DNA of 64,000 nt. Origin: Streptomyces coeruleorubidus (GTDB lineage: Bacteria; Actinomycetota; Actinomycetes; Streptomycetales; Streptomycetaceae). Both the position numbers and the translations under genes were made by a program. The notes beneath the pieces were generated by a model. It did no database searches, was not told where the DNA came from, and saw only the letters and a list, made by a program, of their open reading frames with translations. The stretch spans positions 8,097,001 through 8,161,000 of the forward strand of contig NZ_CP023694.1 of NCBI RefSeq assembly GCF_008705135.1. Direction: 5' to 3'. Positions 1-8,088 of this stretch are shown here, piece by piece; the first letter of the stretch is position 1; each line of letters starts with the position of its first letter.

Positions 1-609
1 GACTACGCCGACGCTTCCGGCCACGGCGGCGATCCCTTCCCCACCGCCCTCAAGATCCTGGTGGCGGGCGGGTTCGGCGTGGGCAAGACGACCTTCGTCG
101 GCGCGGTCAGCGAGATCGCGCCGCTCAGCACGGAGGAGCTGCTCACCACCGTCAGTGCCGCGACCGACAACCTCGACGGCATCGAGAACAAGGTCGAGAC
201 GACCGTGGCCATGGACTTCGGCCGCATCACGCTCGACCCGAGACACGTGCTGTACCTGTTCGGCACCCCTGGCCAGGAGCGGTTCTGGTTCATGTGGGAC
301 GAGTTGTGCGAGGGCGCGCTCGGTGCGGTCATCCTCGCCGACACCCGCCGCCTCGAGGAGTGTTTCGCGGCCGTCGACTTCTTCGAACAGCGCGGCCTCG
401 GCTTCATCGTCGCCGTGAACGAGTTCGACGGCGCCCACCGCTACGACCCGGAGGAGGTGCGCGCGGCCCTCGATCTCTCCGACGAGATCCCCGTCGTGTG
501 CTGTGACGCCCGGATCTCCAGCTCCGGGGTCCAGACCCTGCTGACCCTCGTGCGTCATCTCATCGCCCATACGCCCGCCCCCACGACGGGGTATGGCGCC
601 CACATGTGA
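1..609 (+). CDS. Conservon small GTPase, CvnD-type (5' end outside window)
   Basis: The reading frame is open from the first base, so the gene starts upstream; 202 residues are visible. The P-loop GGFGVGKTT lies at visible residues 23-31, followed by a DFGRITL switch segment and the G3 box GTPGQERF. The usual NKxD guanine-specificity box appears as NEFD. This is the pattern of the Ras-like GTPase encoded last in actinobacterial conservons (histidine kinase, roadblock, DUF742 and GTPase genes), which act as membrane-associated signalling complexes. The first visible residues, ending in LKILVAGG, fit the usual N-terminus of CvnD. The next gene follows after about 60 bases. Assignment is firm by family; which conservon it is cannot be told. 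Confidence 0.9.
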   Translation, partial: DYADASGHGGDPFPTALKILVAGGFGVGKTTFVGAVSEIAPLSTEELLTTVSAATDNLDGIENKVETTVAMDFGRITLDPRHVLYLFGTPGQERFWFMWDELCEGALGAVILADTRRLEECFAAVDFFEQRGLGFIVAVNEFDGAHRYDPEEVRAALDLSDEIPVVCCDARISSSGVQTLLTLVRHLIAHTPAPTTGYGAHM

Positions 610-670
610 TCCTCCAACACCCGCCAGGGAGCCCGTATATGACGCATGCCCACAGTCCGGGAGGACGCCC

Positions 671-1243
671 ATGAGCTACGACCCGCCGCGTCCGGCCGGT
701 CGTCTACTGCTCACACCCGAGGACAAGGAGGCCCCCGCCCGAGCCGGCCGACTGCGCCTGCTGGGGCTGGGGGAGCGCCCCGAACCCGCACTCGACGCCT
801 TCGCGCACCGCCTCGCCGAGTTCACCGGGGCGCCGTACGCCATGGTCAACTTCCCGGACGAGCGGGGCCAGTTCTACGCGGGGCTGCACGTTCCGGCCAT
901 CGCGCCGGTGGTGCGGAGCGACGGCTCCAGCCCCCGGGTGGGCCGTACTCTGCCCCGCGACCATGGTTTCTGCCCCCATGTGGTGGCGCGACGCAAAGCG
1001 CTGGTCCTGGAGGACGTCCACGACTATCCGCGGTTCGCGGGCAACCCGGTGGTCGACGAGTTCGGTATCCGCTCCTACCTGGGAGCACCCCTCATCGACG
1101 GTACGGGCCTGGTGCTGGGCACGGTCAGCGTCGCCGACGTCGGGCCCCGGCCGTGGGGGAAGCCGGGCCTGACGGCCATCAAGGAACACGCCGCGCAGCT
1201 CGTCGTACAGCTGGAGGGCTGGGACGGCAGGCTGCCCTACTGA
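671..1243 (+). CDS. GAF domain-containing protein
   Basis: 190 residues. The ATG at 671 is preceded by GGGAGG (659-664). An ATG at 593 in the same frame would overlap the GTPase gene and has no ribosome binding site, so I reject it. The protein is essentially a single GAF domain (roughly residues 25-185), with typical features: an entry helix ending near FTGAPYAMVNF, a central DHGFCPHVV segment and the closing SYLGAPLIDGTGLVLGTVSV strand pair. GAF proteins sense small ligands or redox state and commonly accompany conservons, so it probably feeds into or reads out the upstream GTPase system. No output domain is present. The ligand cannot be inferred. Confidence 0.85.
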   Translation: MSYDPPRPAGRLLLTPEDKEAPARAGRLRLLGLGERPEPALDAFAHRLAEFTGAPYAMVNFPDERGQFYAGLHVPAIAPVVRSDGSSPRVGRTLPRDHGFCPHVVARRKALVLEDVHDYPRFAGNPVVDEFGIRSYLGAPLIDGTGLVLGTVSVADVGPRPWGKPGLTAIKEHAAQLVVQLEGWDGRLPY

Positions 1244-1428
1244 CACGCCCCGGGTTTCCGCGGCGCACCCGGGCGGGCGTGAAGGAAAGCTGAGGCGCCG
1301 CTTAAGAAAACCTCGATGGACCGGTGCGGCCGCCGTACGGCAGATTGCTGTGCGATTCCACTCCTTTCCCGGCCCAGGGGCACCTTCGGCGTGCCCGGAC
1401 CCGGGACTCACCCCCTGGAGCCGTAGCG

Positions 1429-2457
1429 GTGAAGGCGCTGGTCAAACAGAAGGCGGAGCCCGGATTGTGGCTCGCGGACGTCCCGGAGCCCGCCGTCGGG
1501 CCCGGAGACGTACTGATCAAGGTGCTGCGCACCGGTATCTGCGGCACCGACCTGCACATCAGGGCCTGGGACGGCTGGGCGCAGCAGGCGATCCGCACCC
1601 CGCTGGTGCTCGGCCACGAGTTCGTCGGCGAGGTCGTCGGGACCGGGGGGGACGTCACCGACATCGCCGTCGGCGACCGGGTGAGCGGCGAGGGCCACCT
1701 GGTGTGCGGCAAGTGCCGCAACTGCCTGGCCGGCCGCCGTCACCTGTGCCGGGCCACCATCGGGCTGGGCGTGGGCCGGGACGGTGCGTTCGCCGAGTAC
1801 GTGGCCCTGCCCGCCGCCAACGTCTGGGTGCACCGGGTGCCCGTCGACCTCGACGTGGCCGCGATCTTCGACCCGTTCGGCAACGCCGTGCACACCGCGC
1901 TGTCGTTCCCGCTCGTCGGCGAGGACGTCCTGATCACCGGCGCGGGCCCGATCGGCCTGATGGCCGCCGCCGTGGCCCGGCACGCCGGAGCCCGCAACGT
2001 CATGATCACCGACGTCAGCGAGGAGCGGCTGGAACTGGCCCGCAAGATCGGTGTCAGCCTCGCGCTCAATGTCGCCGGCGCCACCATCGCCGACGGGCAG
2101 CGCACGCTCGGCCTGCGCGAGGGCTTCGACATCGGCCTGGAGATGTCCGGCCGCCCCGAGGCCATGCGGGACATGATCGCCAACATGACGCACGGCGGCC
2201 GGATCGCGATGCTCGGCCTGCCCGCGCAGGAGTTCCCCGTCGACTGGGCCCGGATCGTCACCTCGATGATCACCGTCAAGGGCATCTACGGCCGCGAGAT
2301 GTTCGAGACCTGGTACGCGATGTCCGTGCTGCTGGAAGGCGGCCTCGACCTCGCGCCCGTGATCACCGGCCGCTACGGCTTCCGCGACTTCGAGGCGGCG
2401 TTCGCCGACGCGGCGAGCGGCCGCGGCGGCAAGGTCATCCTCGACTGGACCGCGTAA
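1429..2457 (+). CDS. tdh: L-threonine 3-dehydrogenase
   Basis: 342 residues, the normal length of Tdh. It oxidises L-threonine to L-2-amino-3-ketobutyrate with NAD+. It is a zinc-dependent medium-chain dehydrogenase: catalytic zinc ligands in GICGTD and GHEFVGEV, structural zinc cysteines in CGKCRNCLAGRRHLC, and a Rossmann motif GAGPIGLMAAAVARHAGA. The GTG at 1429 has GGAG eight bases upstream (1417-1420) and gives the canonical N-terminus VKALVKQK; the ATG at 1324 would add 35 unlike residues. kbl starts 33 bases downstream and completes the threonine-to-glycine route, which supports Tdh over sorbitol dehydrogenase. Confidence 0.95.
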   Translation: MKALVKQKAEPGLWLADVPEPAVGPGDVLIKVLRTGICGTDLHIRAWDGWAQQAIRTPLVLGHEFVGEVVGTGGDVTDIAVGDRVSGEGHLVCGKCRNCLAGRRHLCRATIGLGVGRDGAFAEYVALPAANVWVHRVPVDLDVAAIFDPFGNAVHTALSFPLVGEDVLITGAGPIGLMAAAVARHAGARNVMITDVSEERLELARKIGVSLALNVAGATIADGQRTLGLREGFDIGLEMSGRPEAMRDMIANMTHGGRIAMLGLPAQEFPVDWARIVTSMITVKGIYGREMFETWYAMSVLLEGGLDLAPVITGRYGFRDFEAAFADAASGRGGKVILDWTA

Positions 2458-2490
2458 CTCCCCCTCACGCCAAGCACTTCAGGAGCCCTC

Positions 2491-3684
2491 ATGTTCGACT
2501 CCGTGCGCGACGACCTGCGCGCCACCCTCGACGAGATCCGCGCCGCCGGACTGCACAAGCCCGAGCGCGTGATCGGCAGCCCGCAGTCCGCCACCGTGAA
2601 CGTCACCGCGGGCGGCCGGCCGGGCGAGGTCCTCAACTTCTGCGCCAACAACTACCTCGGCCTCGCCGACCACCCCGAGGTCGTCGCCGCCGCCCACGCG
2701 GCCCTGGACCGCTGGGGCTACGGCATGGCCTCCGTCCGCTTCATCTGCGGTACGCAGGAGGTGCACAAGGAGCTGGAGGCGCGGCTGTCGGCGTTCCTCG
2801 GCCAGGAGGACACGATCCTGTACTCCTCCTGCTTCGACGCCAACGGCGGTGTGTTCGAGACGCTGCTCGGCCCCGAGGACGCGGTCATCTCCGACGCGCT
2901 CAACCACGCGTCGATCATCGACGGTATCCGGCTGTCCAAGGCCCGCCGCCTGCGGTACGCCAACCGTGATCTGGCCGAGCTGGAGGCCCGGCTGAAGGAG
3001 GCCTCCGACGCGCGCCGGAGGCTGATCGTCACCGACGGCGTCTTCTCCATGGACGGCTACGTCGCCCCGCTGCGCGAGATCTGCGACCTCGCCGACCGCT
3101 ACGACGCGATGGTCATGGTCGACGACTCGCACGCCGTCGGCTTCGTCGGCCCCGGCGGCCGCGGTACGCCCGAGCTGCACGGCGTCATGGACCGCGTCGA
3201 CATCATCACCGGCACCCTCGGCAAGGCGCTCGGCGGCGCCTCCGGCGGCTACGTCGCCGCCCGCGCCGAGATCGTCGCCCTGCTGCGCCAGCGCTCCCGG
3301 CCGTACCTCTTCTCCAACACCCTCGCCCCGGTGATCGCGGCGGCCTCCCTGAAGGTGCTCGACCTGCTGGAGTCGGCGGACGACCTGCGCGTCCGGCTCG
3401 CCGAGAACACGGCCCTCTTCCGCGGCCGCATGACCGAGGAGGGCTTCGACGTGCTCCCCGGTGACCACCCCATCGCCCCCGTGATGATCGGCGACGCGGC
3501 GGTCGCCGGGCGCATGGCGGAGCTGCTGCTGGAGCGCGGCGTGTATGTGATCGGCTTCTCGTACCCGGTCGTGCCGCAGGGCCAGGCCCGGATCCGCGTC
3601 CAGTTGTCGGCCGCGCACTCGACCGAGGACGTCAACCGCGCGGTCGACGCCTTCCTGGCGGCACGGGCGGAGCTGGCCGGCTGA
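2491..3684 (+). CDS. kbl: Glycine C-acetyltransferase (2-amino-3-ketobutyrate CoA ligase)
   Basis: 397 residues, full length. It cleaves 2-amino-3-ketobutyrate with CoA to glycine and acetyl-CoA. It is a fold-type I PLP enzyme of the alpha-oxoamine synthase family: substrate-pocket motif NFCANNYLGLADHPEV near the N-terminus, cofactor-binding DDSHAVGFVG, and the PLP lysine in TGTLGKALGGASGGY. AGGAG lies about seven bases before the ATG. It forms an operon with tdh. The start MFDSVRDDLRATLDEIRAAGLHKPE is typical for the family. No anomalies. Confidence 0.96.
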   Translation: MFDSVRDDLRATLDEIRAAGLHKPERVIGSPQSATVNVTAGGRPGEVLNFCANNYLGLADHPEVVAAAHAALDRWGYGMASVRFICGTQEVHKELEARLSAFLGQEDTILYSSCFDANGGVFETLLGPEDAVISDALNHASIIDGIRLSKARRLRYANRDLAELEARLKEASDARRRLIVTDGVFSMDGYVAPLREICDLADRYDAMVMVDDSHAVGFVGPGGRGTPELHGVMDRVDIITGTLGKALGGASGGYVAARAEIVALLRQRSRPYLFSNTLAPVIAAASLKVLDLLESADDLRVRLAENTALFRGRMTEEGFDVLPGDHPIAPVMIGDAAVAGRMAELLLERGVYVIGFSYPVVPQGQARIRVQLSAAHSTEDVNRAVDAFLAARAELAG

Positions 3685-3715
3685 AAAACACCGGCGACCT
3701 GAGAGAATCGATCGC

Positions 3716-4618
3716 ATGATCGAAGCGCGGCGGCTCCACATCCTCCGTGCGGTGGCCGACCACCGTACGGTGACGGCGGCTGCCGCCGCGCTGTATCTGA
3801 CCCCTTCGGCCGTGTCCCAGCAGCTCGCCGCGCTGGAGCAGGAGACGGGGCACCGGCTCGTCGAGCGCGGCGCCAAGGGCGTACGCCTCACCCCCGCCGG
3901 CGAGATTCTGCTCAGCCACACCAACGCGGTCCTCGCCCAGCTGGAGCGGGCCGAGGCGGAGCTCGCCGCGTACAGCTCGGGAGCGGCCGGCAACGTCACG
4001 GTCGCCTCCTTCGCGACCGGCATCGTCCTGGTCGTCGCGCCCGCGGTGGCCCGCCTCGCCGAGTCGGCGCCCGGGATCCGCATCCGCGTCCAGGACGCCG
4101 AGGGCGACGCCAGCCTGCCGATGGTGCTGGACCGCCAGGTCGATGTCGCCGTCGCCGTCGAGTACCGGGGCGCCCCCGCCGCCGACGACCCACGGCTGAC
4201 CCATGTGCCGCTGTACGCCGAGCCCTTCGACGCGGTCGTGCCGGTCACCCACCGTCTGGCCGACGCGGCGGAGGTCCCGCTCGCCGAACTGGCCAAGGAC
4301 TCGTGGATCGGCCCGTACCCCGGCAACCCCTGCCACGACGTGGTGGTTTTGGCCTGCGAGAACGCCGGCTTCCAGCCCCGGATGGAGCACTCCTCGGACG
4401 ACTTCCGCGCGGTCGTCGCCCTCGCCTCCGCCGACGCGGGCGTCGCCCTCGTGCCGCGCTCGGCACTGCGCGGCATGGACCTCGCCGGAGTGGTCGTCCG
4501 CCCCGTCGACGGCACGGCCCCCACCCGGCGGGTGTTCGCCGCCGTACGCCGGGGAGCCGAGGAGCATCCCCTGATCCGCCCGGTGCTGGACGCGCTCGGT
4601 GCGGCGGCCCAGGTGTGA
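3716..4618 (+). CDS. LysR-family transcriptional regulator
   Basis: 300 residues. The N-terminal winged helix (residues 1-60) has the LysR pattern: VADHRTVTAAAAALYLTPSAVSQQLAALEQETG, then GVRLTPAGEILL. A long linker helix and a periplasmic-binding-protein-like effector domain (about 90-295) follow. It lies 31 bases behind kbl in the same direction, without a recognisable terminator, so it may be co-transcribed with the threonine genes. Control of tdh-kbl is an inference from position only, since LysR regulators usually sit divergent to their targets. The effector is unknown. Confidence 0.88.
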   Translation: MIEARRLHILRAVADHRTVTAAAAALYLTPSAVSQQLAALEQETGHRLVERGAKGVRLTPAGEILLSHTNAVLAQLERAEAELAAYSSGAAGNVTVASFATGIVLVVAPAVARLAESAPGIRIRVQDAEGDASLPMVLDRQVDVAVAVEYRGAPAADDPRLTHVPLYAEPFDAVVPVTHRLADAAEVPLAELAKDSWIGPYPGNPCHDVVVLACENAGFQPRMEHSSDDFRAVVALASADAGVALVPRSALRGMDLAGVVVRPVDGTAPTRRVFAAVRRGAEEHPLIRPVLDALGAAAQV

Positions 4619-4640
4619 GGACTCGTTAACGGGGTCGTCT

Positions 4641-4667
4641 CATATCCGGGATAGCGTCCCGCATATG
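4641..4667. promoter_or_regulatory. Near-perfect inverted repeat covering the start of the XRE-cupin gene
   Basis: The arms are CATATCCGGGA (4641-4651) and TCCCGCATATG (4657-4667) around a 5-base centre TAGCG; 10 of 11 positions pair. The right arm ends exactly in the ATG of the downstream regulator. There is no Shine-Dalgarno sequence in front of that ATG. This looks like an autoregulatory operator overlapping the promoter of a leaderless or near-leaderless transcript. Confidence 0.65.
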
Positions 4668-5237
4668 AGAAACGACGGCATCGACGCGGTCGACACCCGG
4701 CTGGGCGCCCGCCTGGCCGAGCTGCGGACCGAACACGGCTACTCCCTGGGCGAGTTGGCCGACCGCAGCGGAGTGAGCCGGTCCACCCTGTCCCGGGCCG
4801 AACGGGCGGAGATCAGCCCCACGGCCTCCCTCCTGAACCGCCTGTGCGCCGTCTACGGGCGGACCATGTCCCAACTGCTCAGCGAGGTCGAGGCCGAACC
4901 GGCCCCCGTGGTGCGGACCGCCGACCAGCCCGTCTGGCAGGACCAGGCCTCCGGCTTCGTACGGCGATCCGTGTCACCACCGCACGCCGCACTGCGCGGC
5001 GAGCTCGTCGAGGGATGCCTCACCGCCGGCGCCGACATCGCCTACGACCGTCCGCCCGTGGCCGGTCTGGAACAGCACATCTGGGTCCTGGAAGGGGCGC
5101 TCGACGTGACCGCGCAGGACACCGAACACCGCCTGGGCGCCGGTGACTGCCTGAGGATGCGCGTGTGGGGCCCGACCCGGTTCCGGTGCGCCGCTCCCGA
5201 GGGCGTCCGGTACCTGCTGGCGGTGGTGCGGCCGTGA
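4665..5237 (+). CDS. XRE-family regulator with C-terminal cupin domain
   Basis: 190 residues. A helix-turn-helix occupies about 12-65, with recognition region LADRSGVSRSTLSRAERAEISPTASLLNRLC. A cupin-like sensor domain covers about 110-190 (EQHIWVLEGALDVTAQ and GAGDCLRMRVWGPTRFRC). This is the PuuR/SutR type architecture, in which the cupin binds a small metabolite. The ATG at 4665 is chosen because it begins the family-like N-terminus; there is no ribosome binding site and a palindrome overlaps it. The acetyltransferase gene starts inside its stop codon (GTGA), so the two are translationally coupled and the regulator may control that enzyme. Confidence 0.85.
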   Translation: MRNDGIDAVDTRLGARLAELRTEHGYSLGELADRSGVSRSTLSRAERAEISPTASLLNRLCAVYGRTMSQLLSEVEAEPAPVVRTADQPVWQDQASGFVRRSVSPPHAALRGELVEGCLTAGADIAYDRPPVAGLEQHIWVLEGALDVTAQDTEHRLGAGDCLRMRVWGPTRFRCAAPEGVRYLLAVVRP

Positions 5238-5761
5238 TCCGTCTGGACCGGACTCAACTGCTCAAGTACGCCGGGGCGTTGGCGGACCTGCTGACCGACA
5301 CCGTGAGCGGCGGTGCCTCGGTCGGCTTCCTCGCCCCGCTCGACCGTGCGCAGGCGCTCGCCTGGTGGCAGGAACGGGCCGCCGACGTGGCAGCGGGACG
5401 GCTCGCCGTGTGGGCGGCGCACGACGGGGACCGGGTGCTGGGCACCGTGAGCCTGGCCTTCCCAGCCAAGCCGAACAGCCGTCACCGCGCGGAACTCGTC
5501 AAACTCATGGTGCACCGGGACGCCCGCGGCCGTGGCCTCGGACGCGGGCTCCTGACCACGGCGGAGGGCGCTGCCGCCGAGGCCGGCGTCACCCTCCTCC
5601 ACCTGGACACCGAGACCGGCAGTCCCGCCGAGCATCTGTACCGGTCCGCCGGCTGGACCGCGATCGGCGCGATCCCCGACTACGCGGCGAACCCCGACGG
5701 CGAGCTGCGCCCGACGACGATCTACTACAAGCGCGTACCGGCGACCGCTCTCACCAGGTGA
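5234..5761 (+). CDS. GNAT-family N-acetyltransferase
   Basis: 175 residues. The GTG at 5234 overlaps the TGA of the regulator gene. The GNAT fold is clear: motif A strand and acetyl-CoA loop LVKLMVHRDARGRGLGRGLL (R-x-x-G-x-G/A type) near the middle, followed by AEAGVTLLHLDTET and the motif B region AEHLYRSAGWTAIGAIPDYA. It would transfer an acetyl group from acetyl-CoA to an amine. The C-terminal motif resembles acetyltransferases active on small amines or antibiotics, but the substrate cannot be read from sequence. It is coupled to the XRE-cupin regulator, which suggests substrate-dependent control. Confidence 0.88.
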   Translation: MIRLDRTQLLKYAGALADLLTDTVSGGASVGFLAPLDRAQALAWWQERAADVAAGRLAVWAAHDGDRVLGTVSLAFPAKPNSRHRAELVKLMVHRDARGRGLGRGLLTTAEGAAAEAGVTLLHLDTETGSPAEHLYRSAGWTAIGAIPDYAANPDGELRPTTIYYKRVPATALTR

Positions 5762-5791
5762 TTGTCAGTGGCGGCCGATACCGTGCCTGCC

Positions 5792-6151
5792 ATGCCGGAT
5801 GCCGAAGACGTAAGACGTATCGCTCTGTCCCTGCCGGACACGACGGAGAAGATCGCCTGGAGCATGCCCACGTTCCGGGTCGCGGGCAAGATGTTCGCCA
5901 CGCTGCCGGAGGACGAGACGTCCATCGCCGTGCGCTGCCCGAAGGAGGAGCGGGACGAACTGGCGCTCGCCGAGCCGGAGAAGTTCTGGATCGCCGACCA
6001 CGAGGCGCAGTTCGCCTGGGTGCGGGCCCGGCTCGACGCGCTGGAGGACGAGGGCGAACTGCGGGACATCCTGGCCGACTCCTGGCGCCAGGCCGCCCCG
6101 ACCCGGCTCCTGGAGGCACACCCCCGGCTGGGCCTCGCGGCGGGGGAATGA
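5792..6151 (+). CDS. MmcQ/YjbR-family protein
   Basis: 119 residues from the ATG at 5792 (MPDAEDVRRIALSLPDTTEK). In-frame TTG and GTG codons at 5762 and 5768 are possible, but the family usually begins directly with the first helix. Typical YjbR features are the opening helix with LPDTTEKIAWSMPTFRVAGKMFA, the region AVRCPKEERDEL and the closing DSWRQAAPTRLL helix. The fold has a CyaY-like beta sheet. Members are called DNA-binding or double-wing proteins, but the role is unproven. It converges with the transketolase genes across a 13-base gap. Confidence 0.82.
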   Translation: MPDAEDVRRIALSLPDTTEKIAWSMPTFRVAGKMFATLPEDETSIAVRCPKEERDELALAEPEKFWIADHEAQFAWVRARLDALEDEGELRDILADSWRQAAPTRLLEAHPRLGLAAGE

Positions 6152-6164
6152 CCTCCTCTCGGTC

Positions 6165-7076
6165 TCACGCGGGAACCGCCGCCCCGACGAAGCCCCCGAT
6201 GCGCTCCCGCAGCGACCGGGCGTCGAGGCCGTGGGCGGCGACATGCTCCTCCACCTGCCCGTACCGCCGCAGTTCGCGACGGCCCACGCCCAGCCCCAGC
6301 ACCCGGTGCGGCACCTCGGACAGCGCGTCGTTGGCGGCCGCCGTCGAGGTGCCCGCCAGGTAGGGCTCGACGAGCACGACGTCCGTCCCGGCCGCCTGGG
6401 TGGCCCGGCGCAGGGCGCCCCCGTCGAAGGGGCGGACGGTGGTCGCGTACAGGACCGTGACGTCGAGGCCCTCCGTGGCGGCGAGCACCGTGTCGAGCAT
6501 CGGCCCGACGGCGACCACGACACCGGAGCGCCCCTCGCGGACCGTGCGGAAACGCTGCCCGTCGACGGGCAGCGCCCGCCCGTTGGACTGAAGGGACAGC
6601 CGCACGTACACCTTGTCGTCGCCCGCGGCGACCGCGTGCCGCAGCAGCGTCTCGGCCTCGTCCGGGTGGCCCGGCACATGGACGGTCCAGCCGTCCAGGG
6701 TGTCGAGCAGCGCCACATCGCCCGGCGCCATGTGGGTGTAGCCCCCGGCCGGCCAGTCGAAGGAGGCGGCGGCGCTCACCAGCACCGCGCCCGCGTCCTG
6801 GTGCCCGAGATCCAGCTTGACCTGCTCGAAGGGCCGCTCGACGAGAAAACTGGCAAAGGTGTGCACGACGGGCCGCAGCCCGGTCAGCGCCAGCCCGGCC
6901 GCCGCCCCGACCAGGAGCTGCTCGCGGATGCCGACGTTGACGACCCGGTCGGGATGGCGGCGGGCGGCCTCGGCGAAGCCGTCCACGCCGATCTCGGCCA
7001 GGACCACGGCGACGCGGGGATCCTCGTCGAGCAGCCGGGAGACGACAGGGGCGAACCGGTCACGCATGGTGTCCAT
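6165..7076 (-). CDS. Transketolase, C-terminal subunit
   Basis: 303 residues. It corresponds to the pyrimidine-binding plus C-terminal domains of transketolase. The cofactor-activating glutamate lies in VNVGIREQLLVGAAAGLAL, and VHTFASFLVERPFEQVKLD and the C-terminal domain (VVVAVGPMLDTVLAA, VLYATTVRPFD) follow. It pairs with the N-terminal subunit gene 29 bases upstream; together they would transfer two-carbon ketol units between sugar phosphates or act on a related substrate. GGAA precedes the ATG at 7076; a second in-frame ATG lies three codons later. Split transketolases occur in several bacteria and often act outside the main pentose phosphate pathway. Confidence 0.9.
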   Translation of the reverse strand: MDTMRDRFAPVVSRLLDEDPRVAVVLAEIGVDGFAEAARRHPDRVVNVGIREQLLVGAAAGLALTGLRPVVHTFASFLVERPFEQVKLDLGHQDAGAVLVSAAASFDWPAGGYTHMAPGDVALLDTLDGWTVHVPGHPDEAETLLRHAVAAGDDKVYVRLSLQSNGRALPVDGQRFRTVREGRSGVVVAVGPMLDTVLAATEGLDVTVLYATTVRPFDGGALRRATQAAGTDVVLVEPYLAGTSTAAANDALSEVPHRVLGLGVGRRELRRYGQVEEHVAAHGLDARSLRERIGGFVGAAVPA

Positions 7077-7105
7077 GGAGTTCTGCTTCCTTTCCGGTGG
7101 AAAAA

Positions 7106-7807
7106 TCAGGCGGACTTGGGCTCGACCCGGGCCACGACCACGTGCGGGCGGCCCGGGTGCGGTGCGGTGAAGGCGGCGTACAGCGCCTCGTGGTCACGGC
7201 CGTCGACGGTCAGCGCGGACCAGCCCGCCGCCTCGAAGCGGGCGGCGATCCCGCCGGGCCGGGCGTATGTCGCGGAGGAGTTGTCGACGACGACGGTGTG
7301 CAGCCGGTCGAGCCCGGCGGGCCCGGCGAAGGCGATCGCCTCGTGGTTGCTGCCCTCGTCCAGCTCGGCGTCCCCGATCAGCGCCCACACCCGCGGCTCG
7401 TCGAGCCCCTGGGCGCGCAGCCCCAGTGCCGTACCGACGGCGATCGGCAGCCCGTGCCCGAGCGATCCGCTGCCGATCTCGGCCCCCGGCACGAGCGTGC
7501 GGTCGGGATGGTGGCCGAGGGGGGAGTCGTACGAGCCGAAGCCCGGCAGCCACTCCACCGGCACGAAGCCCTTGGCGGCCAGCACGGCGTAGTACGCCAT
7601 CGGCCCGTGCCCCTTCGACAGCAGGAACCGGTCCCGCTCCGGGTCGGCCATCCGCTCCGGGCTCACCCGCAGTACCCGGTCGTACAGCACCCACAGCACG
7701 TCCAGCGTGGACGTCGCGGCCGGGCCGTGCTTCTCGTCGCCGGTCATCAGGCCCATGAGCCCCGGCAGGTCGGCGTACGTGTGTGTCATGTCCGTCGCGT
7801 TCGTCAT
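7106..7807 (-). CDS. Transketolase, N-terminal (thiamine diphosphate-binding) subunit
   Basis: 233 residues from the ATG at 7807 (MTNATDM); a GTG at 7813 is the alternative. Shorter than the usual 270 or so residues of split N-terminal subunits. Visible features: LSKGHGPMAYYAVLAAKGF, IGSGSLGHGLPIAVGTALG, and the thiamine diphosphate/magnesium motif GDAELDEGSNHEA with a later VVVDNSS. The extreme N-terminal helices are abbreviated. It is first in the two-gene operon. A MerR-type promoter geometry immediately upstream places the expected transcription start within a base or two of the start codon, so the mRNA is probably leaderless. Confidence 0.9.
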   Translation of the reverse strand: MTNATDMTHTYADLPGLMGLMTGDEKHGPAATSTLDVLWVLYDRVLRVSPERMADPERDRFLLSKGHGPMAYYAVLAAKGFVPVEWLPGFGSYDSPLGHHPDRTLVPGAEIGSGSLGHGLPIAVGTALGLRAQGLDEPRVWALIGDAELDEGSNHEAIAFAGPAGLDRLHTVVVDNSSATYARPGGIAARFEAAGWSALTVDGRDHEALYAAFTAPHPGRPHVVVARVEPKSA

Positions 7808-7814
7808 GTGCACG

Positions 7815-7845
7815 AGCGTGCAACCTCAACCATTGTTGAGGTCAA
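7815..7845 (-). promoter_or_regulatory. MerR/SoxR-type promoter with perfect inverted repeat for the transketolase genes
   Basis: A perfect 8-base inverted repeat, ACCTCAAC (7823-7830) and GTTGAGGT (7835-7842), with a 4-base centre lies between a minus-strand -35 TTGACC (7845-7840) and a -10-like CACGCT (7820-7815). The spacer is 19 bases, longer than the usual 17, as expected for promoters twisted open by MerR-family activators. The half-site CCTCAA is also that of SoxR boxes. No MerR-family gene is encoded in this window, so the regulator acts in trans. Confidence 0.7.
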
Positions 7846-7892
7846 GCGACGGATGCGCGGAAACGGATGCGCGATCACCGGTGCGAGTGCGG

Positions 7893-7898
7893 TATTGT
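7893..7898 (+). promoter_or_regulatory. -10 element of the first tRNA-Pro gene
   Basis: TATTGT is followed 45 bases later by the mature tRNA 5' end, similar to the 42-base spacing of TAAAGT and TAGGGT before the other two copies. The -35 element is not convincing. Confidence 0.45.
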
Positions 7899-7943
7899 TT
7901 CCCTGCGCGTTCGGCCGGGGGAATCCCCAGGTCAGGCGGGCAA

Positions 7944-8017
<74 letters not shown>

Positions 8018-8027
8018 CAGAGTCGAC

Positions 8028-8059
8028 CAGCGGGTCTGCCGATATCGGCGGACCCGCTG
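8028..8059 (+). terminator. Hairpin terminator after tRNA-Pro copy 1
   Basis: CAGCGGGTC (8028-8036) pairs with GACCCGCTG (8051-8059), and GCCGA with TCGGC inside it, leaving only a tiny loop. The long stem lies 10 bases after the tRNA; no clear U-run. Confidence 0.7.
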
Positions 8060-8088
8060 ATCGCGTTCGGGGCAGACGCCGGGCCGGG

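Noticed and set aside
2479..4524. Long minus-strand open frame (681 codons) opposite kbl and the LysR gene
   Set aside because: It is the antisense shadow of two well-identified genes; composition is low-complexity and no family is recognisable. High GC removes stops in such frames.
6165..7813. Split transketolase as a frameshifted single gene
   Set aside because: The two parts have separate start codons, a ribosome binding site for the second and a 29-base gap; split transketolases are a known arrangement.
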